Source: an uncultured Burkholderiaceae bacterium (GTDB taxonomy: Bacteria > Pseudomonadota > Gammaproteobacteria > Burkholderiales > Burkholderiaceae). Taken from it: a DNA stretch of 14,037 bases. The first letter of the stretch is position 1, and every line of letters begins with the position of its first letter. Under the pieces are notes generated by a model that was given only the letters and a program-made list of their open reading frames with translations, made no database searches and was not told where the DNA came from. The stretch lies in the NCBI GenBank assembly GCA_937862845.1, contig CALMCK010000256.1, positions 1 to 14,037 on the forward strand, read 5' to 3'. This document shows, piece by piece, positions 1 through 7,008 of this stretch. The translations under genes were made by a program, and so were the position numbers.

Positions 1-580
1 CCTCGCGGTTATAAGCAATCCCACCGCCCGTGCCGCCCATCGTGAACGACGGACGAATCACAATCGGATAACCCGAGTTATTGTTCATCTGTGCAATCAT
101 CTGATGCACCATCTGCGCCTCATCCCACGTGTGCGCAATGCCCGACAACGCCGAACCCAGACCGATTTTCGTCATCGCGTCTTTAAACTTCATGCGGTCT
201 TCCGCCTTATCAATCGCCTCAGGCGACGCACCGATGAGCTGCACATTGTGCTTCGCGAGCACGCCATTGCGATGCAAATCCAGCGCACAGTTCAGCGCCG
301 TCTGCCCACCCATCGTCGGCAAAATCGCATCGGGCTTTTCTTTCTCGATGATTTTCTCAACCACCTCCCAAGTAATCGGCTCAATGTACGTCGCATCCGC
401 CATCTCAGGATCCGTCATAATCGTCGCGGGGTTCGAGTTCACCAGCACCACGCGGTAACCCTCCTCACGCAAGGCTTTACAGGCTTGCGCGCCCGAGTAA
501 TCAAACTCGCAAGCTTGACCAATGATGATAGGACCCGCACCGATGATGAGGATGGATTTTAGGTCTGTGCGTTTTGGCAT
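1..580 (-). CDS. carB: Carbamoyl-phosphate synthase large subunit, N-terminal part (runs off left edge)
   Basis: The large subunit makes carbamoyl phosphate from bicarbonate, ATP and ammonia supplied by CarA, feeding pyrimidine and arginine synthesis in the cytoplasm. About 193 N-terminal residues are visible. They begin MPKRTDLKSILIIGAGP, the typical CarB start with its glycine-rich nucleotide-binding turn. Other CarB hallmarks follow: EFDYSGAQACKAL, VNSNPATIMTDPEMAD, PTMGGQTALN and, near residue 175, RPSFTMGGTGGG of the first ATP-grasp domain. The full protein is usually about 1,070 residues, so the rest lies outside the window. The start at 580 is set by a good ribosome binding site (CGGAG, about 6 bases before ATG) and by family homology. 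It is the last visible gene of the chain carA - leuE-like - pdxJ stub - carB, and its first 22 bases overlap the frame of the pdxJ stub. Confidence 0.97.
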   Translation of the reverse strand, partial: MPKRTDLKSILIIGAGPIIIGQACEFDYSGAQACKALREEGYRVVLVNSNPATIMTDPEMADATYIEPITWEVVEKIIEKEKPDAILPTMGGQTALNCALDLHRNGVLAKHNVQLIGASPEAIDKAEDRMKFKDAMTKIGLGSALSGIAHTWDEAQMVHQMIAQMNNNSGYPIVIRPSFTMGGTGGGIAYNRE

Positions 581-1017
581 TTTTTACTCCGACTGTTTAA
601 TTTCAATTTAACTAAATTCTTTTGCGAACAACTTGTTCGCCTTACTTTAATCTGTAGGGTGCTATAAGCGGCCCTATCGCGCATTGTACCGTGCTCATCA
701 AAACCGTAGCCCGCCATGAGCGCTGCGAATCGCGGGGAAATACTCGCACCGCAGCGATTTACCACATCCAAAAACTCGCGTGTCGGGTAACCCTCTAAGT
801 TGAGCTCTTTACCCAGCTCATCACAGACTTTTTTCAACTCAAACGCATCGGCATACCGCGCATGACGCTGGTCTGGGCGTGGATGCAAAGTCACACCCGC
901 CGCACCCAAATCCATAAACCGCCGCGCAAATGCCACCACGTCAGGATAATTTCGCCCGCGTGAGTTGTGGATGAGTGCAATTTTGTTGAGGTTGACAGAG
1001 AGTCGTGTTATTTTCAT
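559..1017 (-). pseudogene. pdxJ: Truncated pdxJ (pyridoxine 5'-phosphate synthase) remnant
   Basis: Residues 1-85 read as the N-terminus of PdxJ, which condenses 1-deoxyxylulose 5-phosphate with 3-amino-2-oxopropyl phosphate in vitamin B6 synthesis. They include LSVNLNKIALIHNSRG, the TLHPRPDQRH active-site segment (H45, R47, H52) and LNLEGYP with E75. The HPRPD-type wording is closer to the form I associate with Bacteroidota than to the enterobacterial HLREDRRH form. After about residue 87 (near base 757) the similarity stops. The frame stays open to residue 152 through unrelated, increasingly AT-rich sequence and ends inside carB. PdxJ is normally about 240 residues, so at least two thirds of the barrel is missing and enzyme activity is very unlikely. 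The start codon overlaps the stop of the exporter gene (ATGA), so the stub may still be translated by coupling. Confidence 0.8.
624..640. promoter_or_regulatory. 17-bp palindrome upstream of carB
   Basis: GCGAACAACTTGTTCGC is a perfect palindrome with 8-bp arms around one central base. It lies about 44 bp before the carB start, in the stretch where the pdxJ stub no longer resembles PdxJ. It has no T-run on either side, so it is not an intrinsic terminator. A protein operator or a small RNA hairpin before carB is possible. Only the symmetry is seen; the function is inferred. Confidence 0.4.
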
Positions 1018-1709
1018 GACATCACCGCCGTCGCCAACCTAATCGCGAACCCGACAAACAAACACCCCACCGCTGCTGTGCCTGCGACCATCCAAAGTGG
1101 GCGGGCGCGAAATGCGGCGGCGAGCTGTGCGCCTGCGAATATGAGGCCACTTAAATACAAAAAACTAAACAGTTGCAAAATCGCGCCGAGGGCGGCGAAT
1201 GCCCACATGGGGTGTTTGGCATCGGGGGCGACAAACAATATGAAAAACGACAGTAAAAACAATATCGCTTTCGGGTTAATCAAGCTGACAATCAGCGCGC
1301 GTTTAAACGGACTGTCGACTTCGGGCACCCTCATGCCGACGGCTTCACTGGCATCGAGTGCGCTGGCTTGCTGGGTGATTTGTGTGGCGGTGAGCTGGTC
1401 GCGTTTGTGCCAAATGCGCCATGCGCCGATAAGCATGTTGACGCCGAGGTAGCCGAGATACAGCCCGCCGATGATTTTAAGCGCGGTGAATATCTGCGGC
1501 ACTTCGCGCAGCAAGGTCGCAGCGCCGAGCACGGTGACGAGGATGAGCACAAAATCCCCGACAAACACTCCGACGGCGGCCGAGTAGCCACGACGCACGC
1601 CTTGCTGCGCGGCGACGGTCAGGACATACATCGAGTTCGGTCCAGGCAATAAAATAATCGCGATGGTGCCGAGGATGTATTCGGTGAGGTTGATGATGCC
1701 TAAATCCAT
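1014..1709 (-). CDS. LysE/RhtB-family amino-acid exporter (LeuE-like) in the car operon
   Basis: This is an inner-membrane exporter of the LysE/RhtB family, a group that pumps out amino acids or their analogues. It is about 231 residues with the usual six hydrophobic segments. Visible family marks are the LLPGPNS motif at residues 21-26 with the following YVLTVAAQQGVRRGY, then the GDFVLILVTVLGAA helix, GGLYLGYLG, and the SLINPKAILFLLSFF segment near 142-156. A polar loop at about 100-135 separates the two halves. I chose the ATG at 1709 because LeuE-type proteins begin close to the LPGPNS helix. An ATG at 1745, preceded by AGGG, would add 12 residues. It lies 61 bp after carA, and its stop codon overlaps the start of the pdxJ stub. 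The carA - exporter - carB order is typical of Burkholderiales. The substrate cannot be deduced. Confidence 0.9.
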   Translation of the reverse strand: MDLGIINLTEYILGTIAIILLPGPNSMYVLTVAAQQGVRRGYSAAVGVFVGDFVLILVTVLGAATLLREVPQIFTALKIIGGLYLGYLGVNMLIGAWRIWHKRDQLTATQITQQASALDASEAVGMRVPEVDSPFKRALIVSLINPKAILFLLSFFILFVAPDAKHPMWAFAALGAILQLFSFLYLSGLIFAGAQLAAAFRARPLWMVAGTAAVGCLFVGFAIRLATAVMS

Positions 1710-1770
1710 GATTCTCGTTTTTAGTTTGCCAATCACAGCAGGCATGAATGCCCGCCCTATTTATATTTAT

Positions 1771-2925
1771 TTACGCTTTTGCGGCTTGCATCAAGTCAAC
1801 AAACTGATCAAACAAGTAGTCAATGTCCTCTGGCCCTGGCGATGCTTCGGGATGCCCTTGAAAACTAAACGCAGGCTTGTCGGTGAACGCGAGGCCTTGC
1901 AGACTGCCGTCAAACAAGGAGACATGCGTTGGGCGCACGTTCGCGGGTAAGGTTGTCTCATCGGCTGCAAAACCGTGGTTTTGTGAGGTGATGACGACGC
2001 GGCCTGTGTCTAAATCTTTGACGGGGTGATTCGCGCCGTGGTGGCCAAATTTCATTTTCATGGTTTTCGCGCCGGCAGCCAAAGCCATGATTTGATGACC
2101 GAGGCAGATGCCGAAGGTCGGGATTTTTTTATCGAGGAATTCGCGCGTGGCGGCGATGGCGTAGTCGCATGGCTCTGGATCACCGGGGCCATTTGAGAGA
2201 AACACGCCGTCAGGATTCATCGCGAGCACGTCGGCGGCCGAGGTCTGGGCGGGCACGACGGTGATGGCGCAGCCACGGCTGGCGAGCATGCGCAGGATAT
2301 TGCGCTTGACGCCAAAATCATAAGCGACGACTTTGAGTTTTGCATCGGTTTGTTTGCCGTAGCCTTCAAACAATGCCCATTCGGTTTCGGTCCATTCATA
2401 AGCGGTTTGGGTTGAGACGACTTTCGCCAAATCTTGTCCGCTCATGCCGCCAAATGTGGCGGCGGCTTGTGTGGCTTTTGAGACGCTTGCGGCATCATTG
2501 CCGACGAGTATGCAGCCGCCTTGAGCGCCTTTTTCGCGCAACACGCGGGTCAACGCGCGGGTGTCGATGCCTGCGATGGCGACAATGTGGTTGGCTTTGA
2601 GATAATCAGACAATGACTGCGTCGAGCGGAAATTACTCACGACAGGCGATAAATCTTTGATAATCAAACCTGCGGCGTAGACTTTATCGGCCTCGACGTC
2701 TTCAGGATTGACACCGACATTGCCGATGTGGGGGTACGTCAATGTGACGATTTGGCCCGTGTAAGATGGGTCTGTGAGGATCTCTTGGTAGCCTGTCATG
2801 GAGGTATTGAACACGACTTCCGCCGTCGTCTGACCATCCGCACCAATGCTGTAGCCGTGAAATACAGTGCCGTCGGCCAGCGCCAAAACGGCTTTGGGGA
2901 ACTGATTGGATAAAATGGGTAACAT
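1771..2925 (-). CDS. carA: Carbamoyl-phosphate synthase small (glutaminase) subunit
   Basis: CarA hydrolyses glutamine and passes ammonia to CarB for carbamoyl-phosphate synthesis. From the ATG at 2925 the protein has 384 residues, the normal CarA size. The N-terminal domain shows FNTSMTGYQEILTDPSY and TLTYPHIGNVG. The C-terminal class I glutamine amidotransferase domain has the nucleophile Cys274 in GICLGHQ and the His358/Glu360 pair in FQGHPEASPGPED, plus SNGPGDP and SQNHGFA. The ATG at 2925 is preferred over a GTG two codons upstream because GGAG lies 5 bases before it. It heads the operon with the exporter and carB. A long leader with an intrinsic terminator suggests control by attenuation. 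Confidence 0.97.
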   Translation of the reverse strand: MLPILSNQFPKAVLALADGTVFHGYSIGADGQTTAEVVFNTSMTGYQEILTDPSYTGQIVTLTYPHIGNVGVNPEDVEADKVYAAGLIIKDLSPVVSNFRSTQSLSDYLKANHIVAIAGIDTRALTRVLREKGAQGGCILVGNDAASVSKATQAAATFGGMSGQDLAKVVSTQTAYEWTETEWALFEGYGKQTDAKLKVVAYDFGVKRNILRMLASRGCAITVVPAQTSAADVLAMNPDGVFLSNGPGDPEPCDYAIAATREFLDKKIPTFGICLGHQIMALAAGAKTMKMKFGHHGANHPVKDLDTGRVVITSQNHGFAADETTLPANVRPTHVSLFDGSLQGLAFTDKPAFSFQGHPEASPGPEDIDYLFDQFVDLMQAAKA

Positions 2926-3049
2926 GCACACTCCAGATATTTAATTTTTAATGATTTTTTGCGAAAGATGTTGGGCTGTTTTAGTTGAAACATTGAAACT
3001 TCGGCGGCAATGCCCACCCCTCTCAATCCGCACCCTAAAAAACAGGCAT

Positions 3050-3098
3050 AAAAAAACCGCCTCTGCACAATAAAAAATAGTTTTATTGCTTTAGGCGG
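3050..3098 (-). terminator. Intrinsic terminator in the carA leader (candidate attenuator)
   Basis: Read on the minus strand, CCGCCT at 3098-3093 pairs with AGGCGG at 3062-3057. An inner 8-bp stem, CAATAAAA with TTTTATTG, is closed by a 5-base loop. The hairpin is followed directly by seven T at 3056-3050. No T-run follows in the plus direction, so it works only toward carA. The next gene in the upstream direction is tal on the opposite strand, so no minus-strand gene ends here. It sits 125 bp before the carA start and downstream of the best promoter. This arrangement is what an attenuator looks like. A terminated small RNA is the alternative. Confidence 0.75.
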
Positions 3099-3163
3099 CG
3101 GGGCTGCCGTGGGTGGGTGAGAACGGGCAACCGCCCGATATAAAGTGCGCCATATCTATTCAT
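3083..3163 (-). CDS. Possible 26-residue leader peptide of carA
   Basis: A short ORF of 26 codons begins ATG AAT AGA TAT and ends TAA inside the inner stem of the leader terminator. It carries five arginines, two of them adjacent (CGC CGC) on the 5' arm of the terminator. A ribosome translating it would disrupt the hairpin, as in UTP-sensitive attenuation of E. coli pyrBI. An overlapping frame at 3153-3091 (20 codons) also stops at the terminator and could be the leader instead. Neither has a strong Shine-Dalgarno sequence. Position and codon content are seen; translation is inferred. Confidence 0.3.
   Translation of the reverse strand: MNRYGALYIGRLPVLTHPRQPRRLKQ
3124..3137 (-). promoter_or_regulatory. 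GC hairpin in the carA leader
   Basis: CGGGC-GGTT-GCCCG forms a perfect 5-bp stem with a four-base loop in the leader RNA. It lies between the promoter and the terminator. It could act as a polymerase pause hairpin that lets a ribosome catch up, or be part of a larger leader fold. The pairing is seen; the role is inferred. Confidence 0.4.
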
Positions 3164-3201
3164 CTTAATAACAATTACAAAGCTTTTCGCTTAACCGACG
3201 C

Positions 3202-3209
3202 ATTTTAGC
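3202..3209 (-). promoter_or_regulatory. Probable carA promoter (extended -10)
   Basis: On the minus strand the sequence TGC-TAAAAT is an extended -10 element; the TAAAAT spans 3207-3202. The -35 is weak (TTTAAT at 17-bp spacing). Transcription would start near 3195 and give a leader of about 270 nt that contains both leader ORFs, the GC hairpin and the terminator. No convincing promoter was found between the terminator and carA. Confidence 0.45.
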
Positions 3210-3252
3210 AGAAATCACACGGGAATTAAAGGCAAAACACGAAAAAGTATCT

Positions 3253-3258
3253 TATAAT
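3253..3258 (+). promoter_or_regulatory. Possible tal promoter -10
   Basis: A consensus TATAAT lies about 138 bp before the tal start codon. The -35 region is not convincing. It stands roughly back to back with the carA promoter on the other strand. No other obvious signal was found between 3260 and the tal ribosome binding site. Confidence 0.35.
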
Positions 3259-3395
3259 TGAACGGCTGTTTGCGCAACAAGCGAGCAATCGCATGTGCCT
3301 TCAATCTTCGTTTTGCTCATCGTTTCAGCAAAGCACCCCGCACACACCACGAACAAGCGTTATATTATTATTCGTACTAAACTCAGAGGCAGATT

Positions 3396-4334
3396 ATGAC
3401 CGCATTAGACCAACTCAAACAACACACCACCGTCGTCGCTGACACAGGCGATTTTGCCGCGATGGCGCAGTTTTTGCCACAAGACGCGACCACCAACCCA
3501 TCGTTGATTCTCAAAGCCGTTCAAAAACCTGAGTATCAGCCTTTGTTTGAAACCGCCGTCAAAACGCACGCCGCCGAGTCGGTCGAGGACATCATGGACC
3601 ACGTGTTGGTCGCATTTGGGGTCGAAATCCTCAAAATCGTCCCCGGTCGTGTGTCATCCGAAGTCGATGCGCGCCTGTCGTTCGACACCGCCGCCTCCAT
3701 CGCCAAAGGCCGCCGCATCATCGCTTTGTACGAAGCCCAAGGCATCAGCCGCGAACGCATCCTCATCAAACTCGCCTCAACATGGGAAGGCATTAAAGCG
3801 GCTGAAGTCCTTGAAAAAGAAGGCATTCACACGAATTTAACCCTCATGTTTAGCCTCGCTCAAGCCATCGCCTGCGCGGACGTCAACGTTACTCTGATTT
3901 CGCCATTCGTCGGGCGCATCACCGATTGGTTTAAAAAGCAAACAGGCACCACCGATTACACCGCCGACACTGATCCAGGCGTCGCATCGGTTAAAACCAT
4001 TTACAACTACTACAAAAAATTCGGCATCAAAACCCAAGTCATGGGCGCAAGCTTTCGCAACACAGCGCAAATCATCGGCTTGGCGGGCTGTGATTTACTC
4101 ACCATCAGCCCCGATTTATTGGCCACCCTACAAGAAATGACCGACTCCGTGCCAGCAGCTTTGAACGTGGCCGATGCTGCCGCTTCAGATGCGGTGAAAA
4201 CCCAATACACCGAAGCGGCCTTCCGCCTTGCCCTAAACAACGACGCCATGGCGATTGAAAAGCTCTCCGAAGGCATTCGCCAGTTCTGCATCGATACCGA
4301 AAAATTTGCTGAACTCATCAATGCAGCCCGTTGA
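3396..4334 (+). CDS. tal: Transaldolase
   Basis: Transaldolase of the non-oxidative pentose phosphate pathway moves a dihydroxyacetone unit from sedoheptulose 7-phosphate to glyceraldehyde 3-phosphate in the cytoplasm. The 312-residue protein matches the TalA/TalB subfamily (about 317 residues in E. coli) end to end. It begins MTALDQLKQHTTVVADTGDF with the catalytic Asp16 in ADTGDF, followed by DATTNPSLILKA. The Schiff-base lysine is Lys125 in RILIKLASTWEG. TNLTLMFSLAQA, ISPFVGRITDW and MGASFRN are further signature segments. The ATG at 3396 has GAGG six bases upstream. It is followed by its own terminator at 4360-4390 and is probably a single-gene unit, divergent from carA across about 470 bp. 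Confidence 0.97.
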   Translation: MTALDQLKQHTTVVADTGDFAAMAQFLPQDATTNPSLILKAVQKPEYQPLFETAVKTHAAESVEDIMDHVLVAFGVEILKIVPGRVSSEVDARLSFDTAASIAKGRRIIALYEAQGISRERILIKLASTWEGIKAAEVLEKEGIHTNLTLMFSLAQAIACADVNVTLISPFVGRITDWFKKQTGTTDYTADTDPGVASVKTIYNYYKKFGIKTQVMGASFRNTAQIIGLAGCDLLTISPDLLATLQEMTDSVPAALNVADAAASDAVKTQYTEAAFRLALNNDAMAIEKLSEGIRQFCIDTEKFAELINAAR

Positions 4335-4359
4335 TTTTAATCAGTTATATCAAATAAAA

Positions 4360-4390
4360 AACCTGCTCGTGAAAACGACGCAGGTTTTCT
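4360..4390 (+). terminator. Intrinsic terminator after tal
   Basis: AACCTGC at 4360-4366 pairs with GCAGGTT at 4380-4386. The stem extends inward by TCGT with ACGA across one bulged C, closing on a GAAA loop. A short T-rich tail follows. It begins 25 bp after the tal stop. Confidence 0.8.
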
Positions 4391-4446
4391 TATATCATTG
4401 ACTTCATCAATCCCAAACGAAGCCCATTCACACAGGCATAAAGCGC

Positions 4447-5118
4447 ATGTTTCATCTTTCAGATCCCTACAGCATTCTACCCGCGTCCATTTGGTGGTTT
4501 TTCAACATTTCCGTCGCGATTCTACTACTCGGCCTTGCTTTACTGCCGAGCACGCGACGCGCGCTTGAGCAACCACAGCGTTTGAGTATTTTTTTGACAC
4601 TGACTTTATTTTTGATGTTGATTTGGTTGATTAAGGCGCAGGTGTTGGGCGGTTTCTATTTGCATTTAATCGGCGCGAGCGTGGCTTATTTGCTGTTGGG
4701 GACGCGCATTGCAGTGCTGGCTTTGGCAGTGGTTTTGACTTTGACCAACCTGACAGTACACGACCATCCTTTGACCTGGGGCTTGCAATTTGTGTTGGTG
4801 GTTTTATTGCCTGTTTTGTTGGCGAGTGCACTGCATACCGTGGCGAAGCGCATGCTGCCCAGACGCTTATTTGTGTTCATCATCGTTCGCGGTTTCTTTG
4901 TTGCAATGTTAACCATGACTTTAACCTCACTTACTAATCTTTTGATTTTAAATGAATTATTCGTTGCACAAATAGACAACATCGGTGACTCAACCCAGAT
5001 TGTGCTGCCCATTCTACTCGGTTGGGGCGAAGGCATGTTGAGTGGCATGGCATGCGCTTTGATTGGTGTTTACCGACCTGAGTGGTGGTTTGTCGATGAG
5101 GTTTTTGTGGATGTTTGA
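4447..5118 (+). CDS. CbiM-like energy-coupling-factor permease-type membrane protein
   Basis: A 223-residue inner-membrane protein with about six hydrophobic segments (roughly 18-35, 46-63, 72-100, 112-130, 143-168 and 185-207). The sequence, notably LPILLGWGEGMLSGMACALIGVYRPEWW near the end, resembles the uncharacterised CbiM-like family often annotated as energy-coupling factor ABC transporter permease. CbiM proper is the substrate-binding component of cobalt uptake systems. No ATPase or T-component gene lies next to this one, so a transport role is uncertain. It stands alone between two terminators. A weak AGG precedes the ATG by about 10 bases. The protein would span the cytoplasmic membrane; its substrate is unknown. 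Confidence 0.75.
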   Translation: MFHLSDPYSILPASIWWFFNISVAILLLGLALLPSTRRALEQPQRLSIFLTLTLFLMLIWLIKAQVLGGFYLHLIGASVAYLLLGTRIAVLALAVVLTLTNLTVHDHPLTWGLQFVLVVLLPVLLASALHTVAKRMLPRRLFVFIIVRGFFVAMLTMTLTSLTNLLILNELFVAQIDNIGDSTQIVLPILLGWGEGMLSGMACALIGVYRPEWWFVDEVFVDV

Positions 5119-5152
5119 TTGAATTCGCTTGACTGACTGCCGCTGCTTCATT

Positions 5153-5183
5153 AAAAAAGAGCCTCGTCAAAGAGGCTCTTTTT
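5153..5183. terminator. Bidirectional terminator between the CbiM-like gene and aceA
   Basis: AAAAAAGAGCCTC and GAGGCTCTTTTT form a perfect stem around a six-base loop. A-run and T-run flank it, so it can end transcripts from both converging genes. Confidence 0.88.
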
Positions 5184-5204
5184 GGTGCTACTGACGTCTT
5201 AATA

Positions 5205-6800
5205 TCAAACGTTGTTGAATTGGTTCGATGTGTTTTTCGCGCCGCCTGCTTTAAGTGCTTGATCACCAGCAAAAAACTCTTTGTGGTCATCGCCAATATC
5301 AGAGCCAGACATGGCTTGGTGTTTGACACATGCCACGCCTTTACGGATTTCTTGACGCTGTACGCCAGCCACGTAGGCAAGCATGCCTTGTTTACCGAAG
5401 TAACCTTCAGACAAGTCATTCATGCTCAATGCCGTCGTGTGGTAAGTCGGCAATGTGATGAGGTGATGGAAAATACCCGCTTCGCGTGACGCATCGGCTT
5501 GGAATGTGCGGATGCGCTCGTCTGCGGCCAGTGCCAATTCTGAAGAATCATACTCAGCGCTCATCAATTTGCTGCGGTCATACGCCGAGACGTCTTTGCC
5601 TTCTGCTTTCATGGCATCAAAGGCTTGTTGGCGGAAGTTGAGCGTCCAGTTGAAACTTGGTGAGTTGTTGTACACCAGTTTGGCGGTTGGCTCTTGTTCG
5701 CGAACGCGTTTGACCATGTCGGCGATGTCTTGCACGTTAGGCGTGGCGGTTTCAATCCACAACAAATCAGCGCCTGCGCGCAAGCTGGAGACGCAATCGA
5801 GCACCACGCGGTCGATGTTGGTGCCTTGCGCGAATTCAAACAAACCGCTTGGCAGGCGTGATGGGCGAACAAGTTTGCCATCGCGTTTGATCAACACTTC
5901 ATCGTCATTGGCTTGATCAATGCTGATTTCATCGGTTTTAAGGAAGCTGATGTATTGGGACGCCAAATCGCCTTTTGCGTTAGAGACTGGCAGAGTTTGA
6001 GTCAAGCCCGCGCCTTCAGAGTCGGTACGTGCGACGATCACGCCGTCATTCACGCCCATTTCGAGAAATGCATAACGCACTGCATTGATTTTTGCGTGGA
6101 ATTCTTCGTGTGGCACGGTGACTTTACCGTCTTGGTGGCCACATTGCTTCACGTCAGACACTTGATTTTCAATTTGGATGCAGCATGCGCCCGCTTCAAT
6201 CATCTTTTTAGAGAGCAAATACGTCGCTTCAGGATTGCCAAAACCAGCGTCGATGTCCGCGATAATCGGCACGATGTGCGTTTCGAAATTATCAATTTGC
6301 GCTTGAATAGCAGCAGTGTCTTTGCCAGCGGCTTTCGCGGCTTCTAATGCGCGGAACAAATCATTCATTTCTTTGGCATCGGCTTGACGTAAAAACGTGT
6401 AGAGCTCCTCAATCAAGGCAGGCACAGTGGTTTTTTCGTGCATGGATTGATCAGGCAACGGGCCGAATTCAGAACGCAATGCCGCAACCATCCAGCCAGA
6501 GAGGTACAGATAACGTTTGTTGGTCGTGCCATGGTGTTTTTTCACCGCGATCATTTTTTGTTGTCCGACGAAACCGTGCCAGCAACCCAATGATTGCGTG
6601 TAATTCGATGAGTCTTTGTCATACTCTGCCATGTCGCGGCGCATGATGGCAGCGGTGTATTTGGCGATGTCCAAGCCTGTTTTGAACTGGTTTTGCACCA
6701 CCATGCGAGCAGCGTGCTCTGGATTGATGGCATCCCAAGAATTGCCGTGTTTGGCTTTAAGTTCTTGTACGGCTTGTAAAGCAGATGTGTAAACGCTCAT
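5205..6800 (-). CDS. aceA: Isocitrate lyase, long (about 530-residue) form
   Basis: Isocitrate lyase splits isocitrate into glyoxylate and succinate, the first step of the glyoxylate shunt needed for growth on acetate or fatty acids. The 531 residues fit the long form known from Pseudomonas and Acinetobacter rather than the 434-residue enterobacterial form. The catalytic loop is KQCGH at 218-222 with Cys220, followed by QDGKVTVPHEEF. KQCGH instead of KKCGH is, from memory, usual in this subfamily. Metal and substrate elements are also visible: IIADIDAGFGNPEAT (179-193), VARTDSEGAG (256-265), LLWIETATPN (346-355) and the NNSPSFNW loop (378-385). The ATG at 6800 has AGGAG at good spacing. The gene is monocistronic, and malate synthase is not nearby. 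A 16-bp palindrome upstream suggests repressor control. Confidence 0.97.
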   Translation of the reverse strand: MSVYTSALQAVQELKAKHGNSWDAINPEHAARMVVQNQFKTGLDIAKYTAAIMRRDMAEYDKDSSNYTQSLGCWHGFVGQQKMIAVKKHHGTTNKRYLYLSGWMVAALRSEFGPLPDQSMHEKTTVPALIEELYTFLRQADAKEMNDLFRALEAAKAAGKDTAAIQAQIDNFETHIVPIIADIDAGFGNPEATYLLSKKMIEAGACCIQIENQVSDVKQCGHQDGKVTVPHEEFHAKINAVRYAFLEMGVNDGVIVARTDSEGAGLTQTLPVSNAKGDLASQYISFLKTDEISIDQANDDEVLIKRDGKLVRPSRLPSGLFEFAQGTNIDRVVLDCVSSLRAGADLLWIETATPNVQDIADMVKRVREQEPTAKLVYNNSPSFNWTLNFRQQAFDAMKAEGKDVSAYDRSKLMSAEYDSSELALAADERIRTFQADASREAGIFHHLITLPTYHTTALSMNDLSEGYFGKQGMLAYVAGVQRQEIRKGVACVKHQAMSGSDIGDDHKEFFAGDQALKAGGAKNTSNQFNNV

Positions 6801-6917
6801 GATGGCTCCTGTGGAAAGTAAAAATTAAAAAATCGATTGCGCTGCACTGCATGATGAATAAACCAGAATCGCTAAAAATCGGCTCAATGCGTCAGCTGCA
6901 CCGCACAAAAAATCTTG

Positions 6918-6933
6918 TGTCTTATATAAGACA
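6918..6933. promoter_or_regulatory. 16-bp palindromic operator candidate upstream of aceA
   Basis: TGTCTTATATAAGACA is a perfect palindrome about 118 bp before the aceA start. Its centre, TATATA/TATAAG on the minus strand, could double as a -10 element, so a bound protein would block the promoter. The form suits a dimeric helix-turn-helix regulator such as a GntR-family protein; the family is a guess. The remaining intergenic sequence from 6801 to 6917 shows nothing else I can support. Confidence 0.5.
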
Positions 6934-6983
6934 TGTTCATGAGCACATAGTACCTATTTTTTAAATGCCCTGCAAGTGATAAC

Positions 6984-7004
6984 TGCATAAAAAATGCATT
7001 TTTT
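6984..7004 (+). terminator. Weak hairpin with T-run upstream of aceA
   Basis: TGCAT and ATGCA pair around five A and are followed by six T. The stem is only 5 bp and AT-rich, and no plus-strand gene ends here. It may be a chance structure in AT-rich intergenic DNA. Confidence 0.2.
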
Positions 7005-7008
7005 CAGC

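Noticed and set aside
218..222. KQCGH in isocitrate lyase (residues 218-222 of the protein) as an altered catalytic motif
   Set aside because: The Lys-to-Gln change relative to KKCGH is, as far as I recall, normal for the long isocitrate lyase subfamily, so it is not a sign of lost activity.
104..562. 152-residue open frame on the plus strand opposite carB
   Set aside because: The minus strand is clearly carB here; the Arg/His-rich product is typical of antisense shadow frames.
967..1452. 161-residue plus-strand frame opposite the exporter gene
   Set aside because: It is antisense to a clear LysE-family protein and shows no domain features.
2796..3068. 90-residue minus-strand frame spanning the carA leader and start
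   Set aside because: It begins inside the leader terminator and overlaps carA out of frame; no ribosome binding site or family resemblance.
4934..5419. 161-residue minus-strand frame crossing the end of the CbiM-like gene and aceA
   Set aside because: It runs through a strong bidirectional terminator and overlaps two better genes in other frames.
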